Virus record (IMG/VR): IMGVR_UViG_3300035670_000232
Coordinates: 1 to 59,496 of that record
DNA: 59,496 bases
Reading direction: 5' to 3' (one strand)
Source: a virus
Positions 30,427-37,938 of the stretch are shown one piece after another. The notes beneath the pieces were generated by a model. It ran no database searches, was not told the DNA's origin, and saw nothing but the letters and a program-made list of their open reading frames with translations. Positions within the stretch are counted from its first letter, which is position 1. Each line of letters begins with the position of its first letter. A program made the translations under genes and the position numbers.

Positions 30427-32885
30427 TAGGCAACTCCCTCAACGGTGAGTGCGTGAATTTTCGCCTGTGCCGCCTGCGTGCCAGAGAAGGCAATGGCCAC
30501 ATGCCTATCGGCCCCCACCGAGCGGTCGTCGGCCCGGCCCGAGATGTAGAGTGTTGCCTTGCCGTTCGCGTCACCAAGAGAGCTTCGGGTTGCCGCCATG
30601 TCCAGGGTAGCCGCCGTGGAGTTCATGGCAGTCACAAAGCCACCACCGCGATTTGACGCCACGGCGTTGGCGCGGGCGGTCGGCGAGTTGTTGTAGTGCA
30701 ACCCAACACTGATTGGGCAGGACGCGGTTGTTGGCGTGTACAGGATCGAAACGCAGCGAGAAATCGGATCAATTGCAGACGGCGGCTGGCCAGGAGGACC
30801 GGCCTTGCTGTTCACGAGAGTCAAGGGAGGAGTCCGGTATTGGTACGCAACAGCCGTGGTTCCTGCTGACGTAGCATCAACGAGCCCCGACTGCTTCAGG
30901 AAACCGCCAGCCGCATTCCCGTAGATCACATCCTGCCGCCCGTTAATCGCAGATACCACGCCGCACGGCATCTCCTGGGCATACTCCTCTTCCCACCACG
31001 CCTTCGTCACGAGCGAGAAGCACAAGGCTCGCTTGGGGTACGTCCCATCCCCGGACTTGCAGAAATAGAACCGGACCACGCGGTCTTGCGGATTGACCTG
31101 GACGTAGAAGTTCGCACTCTTGGAGAAGTCGATGATCCCGTCTCGCCAGTAGTTATCCACTGCCTGCGAGATCGACTCTTCCTGAGAGCCGTCAAATGCA
31201 TACATGCCATAGTCGTCGGCGATGAACACGCCGCCAGCAAACATATCCCAGCATCTGGAGTTAATGATTCCGCGATACGCCACAAGCTGAATGGACGCAT
31301 CAAAGACAGGCTGGGCAACGTAGGTCAGCCGGTAAGTGTGCCTCCGCTGTGGGATCAAGAGCATCGATCCAAACGGAATCAAGGCGACGATGGCATCGCT
31401 GTCGGCGACGTTCTCTTGGATAATGAGTTCGTTGGATTCGTGAACACTCTCGGGCTCGTCAATCTCAGAGAAGTAGAGCGAGTTTGGCTTCGTGCCGTCC
31501 GTGTTGGCAGAGTACCACGCACGATCCTGAAACATGCAGCCGACAGCCATGTTCGTCGGCGGGACGCCAAACCGGCGAGCGTTGATTTGTCCAGATGGAA
31601 GGACGATTGGCAAGAATCCGTACTTGCTCTCGTGGCCACCGAGCGTGGTGTTGCGGGATGGCTCCAGTAATTCGCGATCTGAAAGCGTGTCCACAAAAGC
31701 AGTCGTCGGAAGGACGCCAGCAACAGCATCGATTCTGGCCACGCGATACAACGCAACAGCCTGGTCTGCCGTGGTGCGCCAAAGCTCAAACGCAACAGCC
31801 CTAGCGTCGGCGCCAGTGTGGTCGAATGTCCAGGTGATCGAAGTCTTGCCGTTGTCGCCGCAGTCCACTTCTTTCAGGTCGCTAATAGACGAAGGGATCG
31901 GCCCGCCCTGAGCAACCGAAGTGTCGTCAATGTACCGAATGGCGCAGCGATACTTGCCCTTGAGGTTGGCCTGAGTGGAAGCAACCGCAATCGCCGGGCT
32001 ATTTACGATTCGGCCAGTGGGAGGAAACTTGTATTCACCACCAGCCAAGACAGTTGCACTCGTCAAGTTTCCTGCCGTACTTGCTTCTGCCCGGACAAGC
32101 GCACCGCCAGAGCCAAAGTCCGCAGCGTTCGGAACAATGGTCACGATTGGCGAGGCGAAGTAGTTCTGCCCAGAGTGAGCGATGGACACCGAATCAACAC
32201 GATACGACATGATCGGCAAGAGCGAGCCTTGCGTCGTCGCGCCGCCACCAGTCAGCGACACAGTGACATTCGACGTTGCCCCTGTGCCGCCGTACAGCAA
32301 ATCGACGCCAGTGAGCTTGCCGGTATCAAGATCAACAATCGGGACGGCATTTAGGCCAGTCAGCCCATAAGAACCTCCGACCACAATGGACGGGGTGCCG
32401 GTGTAACCAGTGCCAGAGTTGACGACCACGAGCCTGGCAACCTGGCCAATTGAGTTGACCGTAAATGCGGCGCTCGTTCCCTGCCCTCCAGAAAACTGAA
32501 TCGTGGGGTTCGCAACGTACCCAACGCCGCCATTTGTCAGCCGAATGCCAGCAACCTGGCCGTTCTGAATAATGGCAACACCAGCAGCCTGCGTCGTCGC
32601 GCCGCCACCAGTAAACGTCACGGTCGGGGGCGCAAAGTACCCAGCCCCGCCGTCAAGAATCTGCACGGCTGCAACAAAGCCTTGGGAGGCTGTGCTTGCT
32701 GTTGGAGCGGTAAGTTGCTGGGGCTTAGCCATGCCGAGCGCATCAACATAGGTCTTTGCCCCATCCCAGCGAAAGCCGCGACCGTAGCCATTGACGCCAT
32801 AGAGAGCATTGAACCGACCCTTGAACATGGAGATCGGTGCGGTCCCGCCCAGGATTGTGACGCCAGTTCCGGCAGAGAGTTGCAT
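30426..32885 (-). CDS. Tail nozzle / tubular-B-like protein with beta repeats (819 aa)
   Basis: Residues ~70-290 contain repeats of the form GGAGYFAPPTVTFTGGG, GGVGYVANPTIQFSGGQ and GTGYTGTPSIVVGG, typical of beta-rich phage tail insertions. From ~330 come blade-like segments (GKYRCAIRYID, AWYSANTDGTKPNSLYFSE, GGVFIADDYGMYAFDG) like those of podovirus nozzle or tail-accessory propeller proteins. Preceded by a small protein and the adaptor, in the order expected at a short tail. Confidence 0.6.
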   Translation of the reverse strand: MQLSAGTGVTILGGTAPISMFKGRFNALYGVNGYGRGFRWDGAKTYVDALGMAKPQQLTAPTASTASQGFVAAVQILDGGAGYFAPPTVTFTGGGATTQAAGVAIIQNGQVAGIRLTNGGVGYVANPTIQFSGGQGTSAAFTVNSIGQVARLVVVNSGTGYTGTPSIVVGGSYGLTGLNAVPIVDLDTGKLTGVDLLYGGTGATSNVTVSLTGGGATTQGSLLPIMSYRVDSVSIAHSGQNYFASPIVTIVPNAADFGSGGALVRAEASTAGNLTSATVLAGGEYKFPPTGRIVNSPAIAVASTQANLKGKYRCAIRYIDDTSVAQGGPIPSSISDLKEVDCGDNGKTSITWTFDHTGADARAVAFELWRTTADQAVALYRVARIDAVAGVLPTTAFVDTLSDRELLEPSRNTTLGGHESKYGFLPIVLPSGQINARRFGVPPTNMAVGCMFQDRAWYSANTDGTKPNSLYFSEIDEPESVHESNELIIQENVADSDAIVALIPFGSMLLIPQRRHTYRLTYVAQPVFDASIQLVAYRGIINSRCWDMFAGGVFIADDYGMYAFDGSQEESISQAVDNYWRDGIIDFSKSANFYVQVNPQDRVVRFYFCKSGDGTYPKRALCFSLVTKAWWEEEYAQEMPCGVVSAINGRQDVIYGNAAGGFLKQSGLVDATSAGTTAVAYQYRTPPLTLVNSKAGPPGQPPSAIDPISRCVSILYTPTTASCPISVGLHYNNSPTARANAVASNRGGGFVTAMNSTAATLDMAATRSSLGDANGKATLYISGRADDRSVGADRHVAIAFSGTQAAQAKIHALTVEGVA

Positions 32886-33154
32886 TACGATGGCCCTTTA
32901 GCAACAAACAACTGCCCAAGAGCGTTGTGGTAGACGATGTTCGGGGCAGTCCCGTTTTGGTAGTGTACGGCACGAATCACTGGGCTCGTGGTTCCGGTGT
33001 GGGTGGCGAAAGAAACACTCGTAAGCCCCTGCCTTGTGCGAAGCTCGCCAGGGATTAGACACTGAAGATTGACCTGGGTAACAGCAGCAGAAGGCGGAAC
33101 CGAGTAGGGAGAAGCGTTTGTAATCAGGCCATCCCATTTGCCTATGACGATCAT
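32885..33154 (-). CDS. Small tail-region protein (89 aa)
   Basis: MIVIGKWDGLITNASPYSVP... is beta-rich and reads like the N-terminal part of a nozzle protein (the W-x-G-L-x-T-N-x-S pattern). It overlaps both neighbours by one base. Possibly a split-off nozzle segment or a separate tail protein. Confidence 0.55.
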   Translation of the reverse strand: MIVIGKWDGLITNASPYSVPPSAAVTQVNLQCLIPGELRTRQGLTSVSFATHTGTTSPVIRAVHYQNGTAPNIVYHNALGQLFVAKGPS

Positions 33155-34278
33155 TACACACCCCTATCTGATTCAAGGGGGATCGTCCATCCGCCGTCAG
33201 CCCAGAGGTAGCGAGCCCGGCCCGACAGTGGGGCGAGTTGCTCCTGCTCAAACGCCAGCCGCATGTCACGCTGGTAGAGCGAATACGCCTCCTCGGTCTT
33301 GCCGCCACGAATCCTAGCAAGCCAATACTCAGAGGCGCTACGCACAACCTGGTGCATGTGTGGCGCAACGTCAATCGGATCAGTGACGAGGTAGTATGTG
33401 CCAGACGCAATGGTCCCGGACGGCGCAGTGATCGCTGTCGTGGAATCGCGATCCGTAATAAGCGACTCAGAAACCCATGGGTTCAGGGACTCCATTGGCC
33501 CCGGAACGGCAGACGTATCGCCAACACGAAGAATCGACCCAACCATCGCGTCCGTGAATAGAGTACTGGTTCCAGTAACCGCACTGCCGGTACGGGCAAT
33601 CGTTCCCGTGCGAGCCACTGCTTCGTGGCCTGAGTACCGCAAGGTTCGCGGAGTGCGGCGATAGGTGAAGTCCAGAGTCTGCACTGTGGACGGGTAGCCA
33701 TAGACCTTGATCGCCCAGCCATTGGAGTCCGGGTCTTTGATGATCGTCCAGTGAAATGGATCGCCAGAGGTCGGCGAGATGCGATCCAGCTTCATGGCTT
33801 CATCTGGCGAGATGTAGCAGCCCATACTAGAGTTGTTCTCGTCGCTCGGAACATCTAGGTTGCGGAAGTCTGAAGGCAATGCGTAGACGCTGCGGTACAG
33901 CGTGTACGACTCGTCAGTCACATCGGCCTTGAGCGTCAGCACGGAGTCCAGGACAATCACCGAGCCGGATGTGCGAGATGCAACGCGGCAGATTTCATCG
34001 TTGACTTTGAGGTACGCACCAGTCGCAGCCCACGAAGGCCAGGTTCCGCCCGTGAGCGTGACCGTCACCCCAGACGAAGTGATGGTTCCCGTGGAATACG
34101 GAGCCGATGTGATGATTCGGCAATGCGTGCTAAACCACCACCAGTCTCGCAGCGTGCAGACTTCCTGGTAGCCGCGAAGAACGGCCTGGCGAACATCTCT
34201 TTGCTCGGCGTCTTGCGCTCCACCAAAGGAGGCAATGACCAGATTCTCTACGGCGTCAAAAAAGGTGAAGTACGGCAT
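33154..34278 (-). CDS. Head-tail adaptor / tubular-A-like protein (374 aa)
   Basis: The N-terminus (DVRQAVLRGYQEVCTLRDWW) matches the helical bundle of P22 gp4-like and tubular-A-like adaptors, in which A..A...v....dW is conserved. The middle is beta-rich, including VTVTLTGGTWPSWAATGAYL. The C-terminal PHMHQVVRSASEYWLARI...EEAYSLYQRDM resumes the bundle. The ATG coincides with position 16 of a GGACAAT motif, so no ribosome binding site fits. Confidence 0.65.
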   Translation of the reverse strand: MPYFTFFDAVENLVIASFGGAQDAEQRDVRQAVLRGYQEVCTLRDWWWFSTHCRIITSAPYSTGTITSSGVTVTLTGGTWPSWAATGAYLKVNDEICRVASRTSGSVIVLDSVLTLKADVTDESYTLYRSVYALPSDFRNLDVPSDENNSSMGCYISPDEAMKLDRISPTSGDPFHWTIIKDPDSNGWAIKVYGYPSTVQTLDFTYRRTPRTLRYSGHEAVARTGTIARTGSAVTGTSTLFTDAMVGSILRVGDTSAVPGPMESLNPWVSESLITDRDSTTAITAPSGTIASGTYYLVTDPIDVAPHMHQVVRSASEYWLARIRGGKTEEAYSLYQRDMRLAFEQEQLAPLSGRARYLWADGGWTIPLESDRGV

Positions 34279-34293
34279 ACTAGGCTATTGTCC
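34279..34293 (-). promoter_or_regulatory. GGACAAT late-promoter-like motif 3 (leaderless)
   Basis: GGACAATAGCCTAGT runs straight into the ATG at 34278, so the conserved A at position 16 is the start codon's A. Confidence 0.7.
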
Positions 34294-34392
34294 CGTAGCC
34301 ACAAATCATACCAGCAATAACGCGATTTACGCGGCTTTTCGCCTACGCCGTAGGCGAGACAACGACGACCGCATCGACCGCAGCGATGGCGG

Positions 34393-34563
34393 TCACAGCT
34401 CGCCTTGCGGCAACGCCGCACTGGTCGCTGGCAACAGGTCGGCAGGCACTGCCGCCAGCACCCGCTGGGCAAGGTGCGTGACGTACTCGCACGGATCGCC
34501 GTGGGTGGCAAGCGGGTAGCACTCCGCCGCAATCCGCCTCAGTGCCTGTTCGTGTTCGCTCAC
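34393..34563 (-). CDS. Small hypothetical protein (56 aa)
   Basis: GTG at 34563 overlaps the previous stop (GTGA) and is preceded by GGAGGTG. Helical, Ala-rich product (SEHEQALRRIAAECYPLA...). After its stop come about 100 bases with a CGCCTAC/GTAGGCG hairpin and then motif 3. Confidence 0.55.
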   Translation of the reverse strand: MSEHEQALRRIAAECYPLATHGDPCEYVTHLAQRVLAAVPADLLPATSAALPQGEL

Positions 34564-34871
34564 GGCGTCACCTCCACCGGGATCATCGCCACGGCGTCGG
34601 CCCATGGCATCACCTCGGTGCCAGCCGCGATCGCCTGCAAGTCCGATGCGGCCCACATGGCGTGGAGCAAGCCGCCGGGATGCACCTCGCTGAGAACGTC
34701 AGCACTGAGCATGTAGCGGCCATCCGTGAGCGTGACCGGCATCGGCACGCAGTTTGTGTTGCCGTGCTGCTGCCACTTGGCGGCGAGGGCTCCGGCAAGC
34801 GAGGCGTCGAACACCAGGGCATACTGGCGTAGCGTAGCGAGGTCGGCGGATAGAAGTTGAGGGAGTGTCAT
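34560..34871 (-). CDS. Hypothetical tail-region protein (103 aa)
   Basis: MTLPQLLSADLATLRQYALV..., mixed alpha/beta with no motif. Coupled on both sides (GTGA right, ATGA left). Lies just after a lectin-like tail protein; perhaps a chaperone or minor virion component. Confidence 0.55.
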   Translation of the reverse strand: MTLPQLLSADLATLRQYALVFDASLAGALAAKWQQHGNTNCVPMPVTLTDGRYMLSADVLSEVHPGGLLHAMWAASDLQAIAAGTEVMPWADAVAMIPVEVTP

Positions 34872-35713
34872 GAGCCAGCCCTACCGATAGATGTCAGGAA
34901 CGGCCTTATGATTGCCTGGTAAGTGTTCACCTGCGCCGCAGTAAGGCCGACGCCGATGGAATATGATGAAAGCCTTGAGGTGGTTGCAGTCAATGCCCCT
35001 GCGGCTGTTCTTGCGGAAAACACGGCAATTTCTCTAGTGGACGCTGGGTCGCTTACCGTCGTGGCGTTGGCTGTCGCTGATGCGTTCGCGTAAAAAGTCG
35101 CCGTGGTTCCCACAACCGAAAGTGCCAATAAGTCACCTGCGGCAGAGGCGTAGTTGGTAACAGCTCCAGTGTTGCGAAGGGCAGCAGCATCGGCCGCAAG
35201 GCCGTAGAACGTCCCCGCCGGGCTGCTACCGGTAATACTGAAAATATCGAAGAAATTAGACGGGTCTGGCTCAATGCCGATAACGCGCCTGAACACATCT
35301 GCCGAATTCTGCTGAACCGTCACAGACAGATGCCTCTTTGCGACGAAGTTGGCCGCCAGTCCTGTGCCGAGCCATTTTGTAGCGCCGCCGCCGAGTGCCG
35401 TTGCTTCGGTGTAATCACCGCTCACAAACGGACCGTTGTTTGTGTCCGTTGCATTCCCAAACGTCGCCCCGCCAAACACCGGCCCCCTATAAAGCGGCAC
35501 CAATGCCGCAGTGAGCCCCGAGCCAGCAAATAGGTTAAGCCGGTAGAAGCGATCCCGAATCCCTGCCGCATCAATGCTCCGGCAGAACCGCGAAACCGCA
35601 TTCATTGTCGCGCCGCTCACCGTCCCGCCATTCGCAATGACAGCCGCACGCCAAGCCACCGCCTCCGGGTGGAGCGTCTGGCGAGGCACCAGCAAGCGGT
35701 TGTTCATCGGCAT
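34868..35713 (-). CDS. Concanavalin/LamG-like tail protein (281 aa)
   Basis: N-terminal VAWRAAVIANGGTVSGATMN and FCRSIDAAGIRDRFYRLNLF form a helical lead-in found in phage tail proteins. It is followed by a beta-rich domain with TKWLGTGLAANFVAKRHLSV and a closing YSIGVGLTAAQVNTYQAII, as in LamG-like carbohydrate-binding domains. Likely part of the host-recognition apparatus. The start overlaps the lipoprotein gene by 10 bases. Confidence 0.6.
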   Translation of the reverse strand: MPMNNRLLVPRQTLHPEAVAWRAAVIANGGTVSGATMNAVSRFCRSIDAAGIRDRFYRLNLFAGSGLTAALVPLYRGPVFGGATFGNATDTNNGPFVSGDYTEATALGGGATKWLGTGLAANFVAKRHLSVTVQQNSADVFRRVIGIEPDPSNFFDIFSITGSSPAGTFYGLAADAAALRNTGAVTNYASAAGDLLALSVVGTTATFYANASATANATTVSDPASTREIAVFSARTAAGALTATTSRLSSYSIGVGLTAAQVNTYQAIIRPFLTSIGRAGS

Positions 35714-35880
35714 GATGGCGACTCCTTGAAATGCCGATGCGAGGCCTCTGCTGTCTCCAGATACTCACCGCAGTTGTGGCAGCGGTCGCAGAAGGTGGGT
35801 TGCTCAATACACCCAGCCACCAGCACGGCGACACCGGCTGCGAAGAGCAGGCAGCAGAGAGTGTCGGTGATGGGGGTCAT
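35704..35880 (-). CDS. Small putative lipoprotein with paired cysteines (58 aa)
   Basis: ATG at 35880 overlaps the preceding stop as ATGA. The N-terminus MTPITDTLCCLLFAAGVAVL is followed by VAGC, a fair lipobox with Cys24. A short soluble part then holds CDRCHNCGEYLE, a possible zinc site. It overlaps the next gene by 10 bases, which fits the operon. It resembles an outer-membrane spanin subunit in size but lies in the tail block, so the role is open. Confidence 0.6.
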   Translation of the reverse strand: MTPITDTLCCLLFAAGVAVLVAGCIEQPTFCDRCHNCGEYLETAEASHRHFKESPSCR

Positions 35881-36542
35881 GGCAGGCCGAGGATGGATGA
35901 GCCGTTGATGCCTTGCGGGATGATGACACCACTAGGGTCGCTAACGCCCAGGAACGTGTCGGCAACCGTGAGTCTCGCATTGAGCACGCCCATTCTCACG
36001 GAGTTCGCCCCGTTGAGGTTGGCACTGGCGGTAGCAAACGAAGAATCGTTGAACACGACATCACCAGACGTGACGGCGCCGGAGTGGTATGACGTATCAT
36101 TGAATACCGCGCCGCCGTTCACGGTGCCTTGGTTGTATGACGTATCATTGAACACTGCGCCGACGTCCACGGTGCCTTGGTTGTATGACGTATCATTGAA
36201 TACCGCGCCGCCGTTCACGGTGCCTTGGTTGTATGACGTATCATTGAATACCGCGCCGCCGTTCACGGCTGTGGCGTTATAAGCAGAGCCGCCAAACGTC
36301 GCCCCATTCGTTGCGGTTACTTCGATTGCAATGTAGCCACCGACATTGCCAGCATCTGGCATTGCCAGTGTATTGCACACCGCCGGATCGCCAGAATTTG
36401 TCGACACGCTCGCCAGCAAAACAGCATCATCACTGGCCGTCGGGATCGTCGTCGCCCCAGTGCCATCGTCATTCAGCCACCAGTTGCCAGCGTCATTCCA
36501 GTCGCCGTTGGCTTCAGCGTCGTTGAAGTATTTGGTTGCCAT
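35877..36542 (-). CDS. Beta-solenoid-like tail protein with 16-residue repeats (221 aa)
   Basis: The N-terminal ~90 residues are unique. Then NGGAVFNDTSYNQGTV repeats about four times exactly or nearly so, with degenerate units on both sides, giving a beta-solenoid-like surface. It ends in an Asn/Gly-rich C-terminus. The repeats are conserved in DNA as 48-bp units, so copy number could vary. Probably a tail fibre or spike accessory. Confidence 0.6.
   Translation of the reverse strand: MATKYFNDAEANGDWNDAGNWWLNDDGTGATTIPTASDDAVLLASVSTNSGDPAVCNTLAMPDAGNVGGYIAIEVTATNGATFGGSAYNATAVNGGAVFNDTSYNQGTVNGGAVFNDTSYNQGTVDVGAVFNDTSYNQGTVNGGAVFNDTSYHSGAVTSGDVVFNDSSFATASANLNGANSVRMGVLNARLTVADTFLGVSDPSGVIIPQGINGSSILGLP
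36088..36279. repeat. 48-bp tandem repeat within the tail protein gene
   Basis: TATGACGTATCATTGAA recurs at 36088, 36136, 36184 and 36232, exactly 48 bases apart, with few differences between units. Each unit encodes 16 residues, so changes in unit number keep the frame. Confidence 0.9.
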
Positions 36543-36545
36543 TGA

Positions 36546-37046
36546 TTAGTACCCCGGTACGAAGGCTACGATGTCCCACTTGGTGTCAGTGGCGTTGTAG
36601 GTTGCCGCCAGAACGTCCATGGCCGAGGCAGTGGTACTCCACGCCAGCGGCGATGTGCCAGACGAAGGAATACGGAAGACCCCGTTGAGGGTCACGGTGC
36701 GGCTGCCGACGCCATCCTGCCGAACTCGCCAGCGAACGGTCATGCCGTCAACTGGATTCGTCGGGGCGGCGAACGTGACGTTGCCTGTGAGCGTCACATC
36801 GAAGATGGTCCCGAGTGAGCAGTCGGTGTTGACCGTGGTGTCCTCTTCACCGAGGGCGGTGACGGTGGGAACATCCTCGGTGCTTTGAACTTCACCCGAC
36901 GGGTTCTTGAAGAACACGCGGCCGTCTGCGGAATTGAGGGCAATTTCCCCCTCCTCAAGCTCAGCGGCGACAGGAACGTCGCCCGACGAAATTGAGGTGC
37001 GGACGCGCACGGGAGTCGCGTTGGGATTCGGAAGACGAAAAGCCAT
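36546..37046 (-). CDS. Tail fibre-like protein (166 aa)
   Basis: ATG at 37046 behind GGAAAGGG. The N-terminus AELEEGEIALNSADGRVFFK has the E-x-A-x-N-x-x-D...F pattern found at the start of many phage tail fibre and appendage proteins. The rest is beta-rich, with NPVDGMTVRWRVRQDGVG. Lies in a run of fibre-like genes. Confidence 0.6.
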   Translation of the reverse strand: MAFRLPNPNATPVRVRTSISSGDVPVAAELEEGEIALNSADGRVFFKNPSGEVQSTEDVPTVTALGEEDTTVNTDCSLGTIFDVTLTGNVTFAAPTNPVDGMTVRWRVRQDGVGSRTVTLNGVFRIPSSGTSPLAWSTTASAMDVLAATYNATDTKWDIVAFVPGY

Positions 37047-37048
37047 GT

Positions 37049-37384
37049 TCAACCCTTTCCTACAAATGTTGCTGCCATTGTCGTGCCGCCCGCAATTACC
37101 GGAACCACAAACGGCGCCGCAAAACAGGCGTCAGGGATCGGGTGATACCCAACCACTACTGAAGTCGTGACCGCAGCGCCAGACTCGTAAACAGGGCGAG
37201 GAGTCTGGTCCTCACGCCATTTCGTGTGCCAGGCAATCTGGGTTGCACTGCCAGTGTTGCCGATAAAGATGCCCCCGCCAGCGTATGGCCCGTAGGCGAT
37301 ATGCCCCGCCGTTGACTGGGCAGACGAGTTAGCCGTGATGGAAACCGGTTGAGGCGGCTCGCGGCGAATGACGATCATGCTCAT
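37049..37384 (-). CDS. Hypothetical virion-region protein (111 aa)
   Basis: MSMIVIRREPPQPVSITANS..., beta-rich with Gly/Ser/Thr; no motif. Coupled to the preceding gene by ATGA. Position suggests a tail or neck decoration. Confidence 0.55.
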   Translation of the reverse strand: MSMIVIRREPPQPVSITANSSAQSTAGHIAYGPYAGGGIFIGNTGSATQIAWHTKWREDQTPRPVYESGAAVTTSVVVGYHPIPDACFAAPFVVPVIAGGTTMAATFVGKG

Positions 37385-37923
37385 GCTGACTTTTCCTTGG
37401 GCTTCCAGGCGTGCTTCTCAATGACCATCTCACGAAGCTCGCCAGCCTTCTTGCCTGGGAACTTCTTCTTGTATTCCTTCACCCGGTCGCGGACGAGATC
37501 CTCTGCCATCACTGTCCGCTTCGGTGGCGGTGCGGATTCTGGGGAGTAGTCCACAGCCCCCTGAACATGGAGCCGACGCTTCTGGGCGACCTTCTTGATG
37601 TCGTCAACGCCGCTAACCCACGCCTCCGGGTCACGCCAACGCCGCTTGTCGGCCAGGCCGCCACAGTAGAACTTGCCCTCAATGGAGATCCCCGCCGCCC
37701 TGGCCTCTTTGGCGAGCCATTTAGCCTGGACGGGGGGCAATGCGTCAAGCTGCTGGTTGTTCATCCGGCCCTGCATGAAAGCACGGTCCAGACCCTTTAC
37801 GCCAGGAGGAGCCTGAAGCGCCAGCATCTCTGCGAAGCGGGGCGAATTGCCAGCCTCTACGAGCTTCCGGTAGCGGGCCTGGATTTCGGGCCTGGCGTCT
37901 TGGATGTCAAACGGGAGTTCCAT
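37381..37923 (-). CDS. Hypothetical protein after portal (180 aa)
   Basis: Highly charged and helical, with Lys/Arg-rich C-terminus (KRTVMAEDLVRDRVKEYKKK). AKWLAKEARAAGISIEGKFYCGGLADKRRW in the middle looks like a conserved core shared with marine phage hypotheticals. The ATG is exactly at position 16 of motif 4, suggesting a leaderless transcript. Role unknown. Confidence 0.6.
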   Translation of the reverse strand: MELPFDIQDARPEIQARYRKLVEAGNSPRFAEMLALQAPPGVKGLDRAFMQGRMNNQQLDALPPVQAKWLAKEARAAGISIEGKFYCGGLADKRRWRDPEAWVSGVDDIKKVAQKRRLHVQGAVDYSPESAPPPKRTVMAEDLVRDRVKEYKKKFPGKKAGELREMVIEKHAWKPKEKSA

Positions 37924-37938
37924 ACTAAGCTATTGTCC
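37924..37938 (-). promoter_or_regulatory. GGACAAT late-promoter-like motif 4 (leaderless)
   Basis: GGACAATAGCTTAGT followed by ATG. The first nine bases are also the codons GGA CAA TAG, the Gly-Gln-stop end of the portal gene. Confidence 0.7.

Noticed and set aside
34342-34358. CGCCTAC/GTAGGCG hairpin as a terminator
   Set aside because: On the transcribed minus strand it is followed by A residues, not U, and it lies directly downstream of a small gene with no other terminator features.
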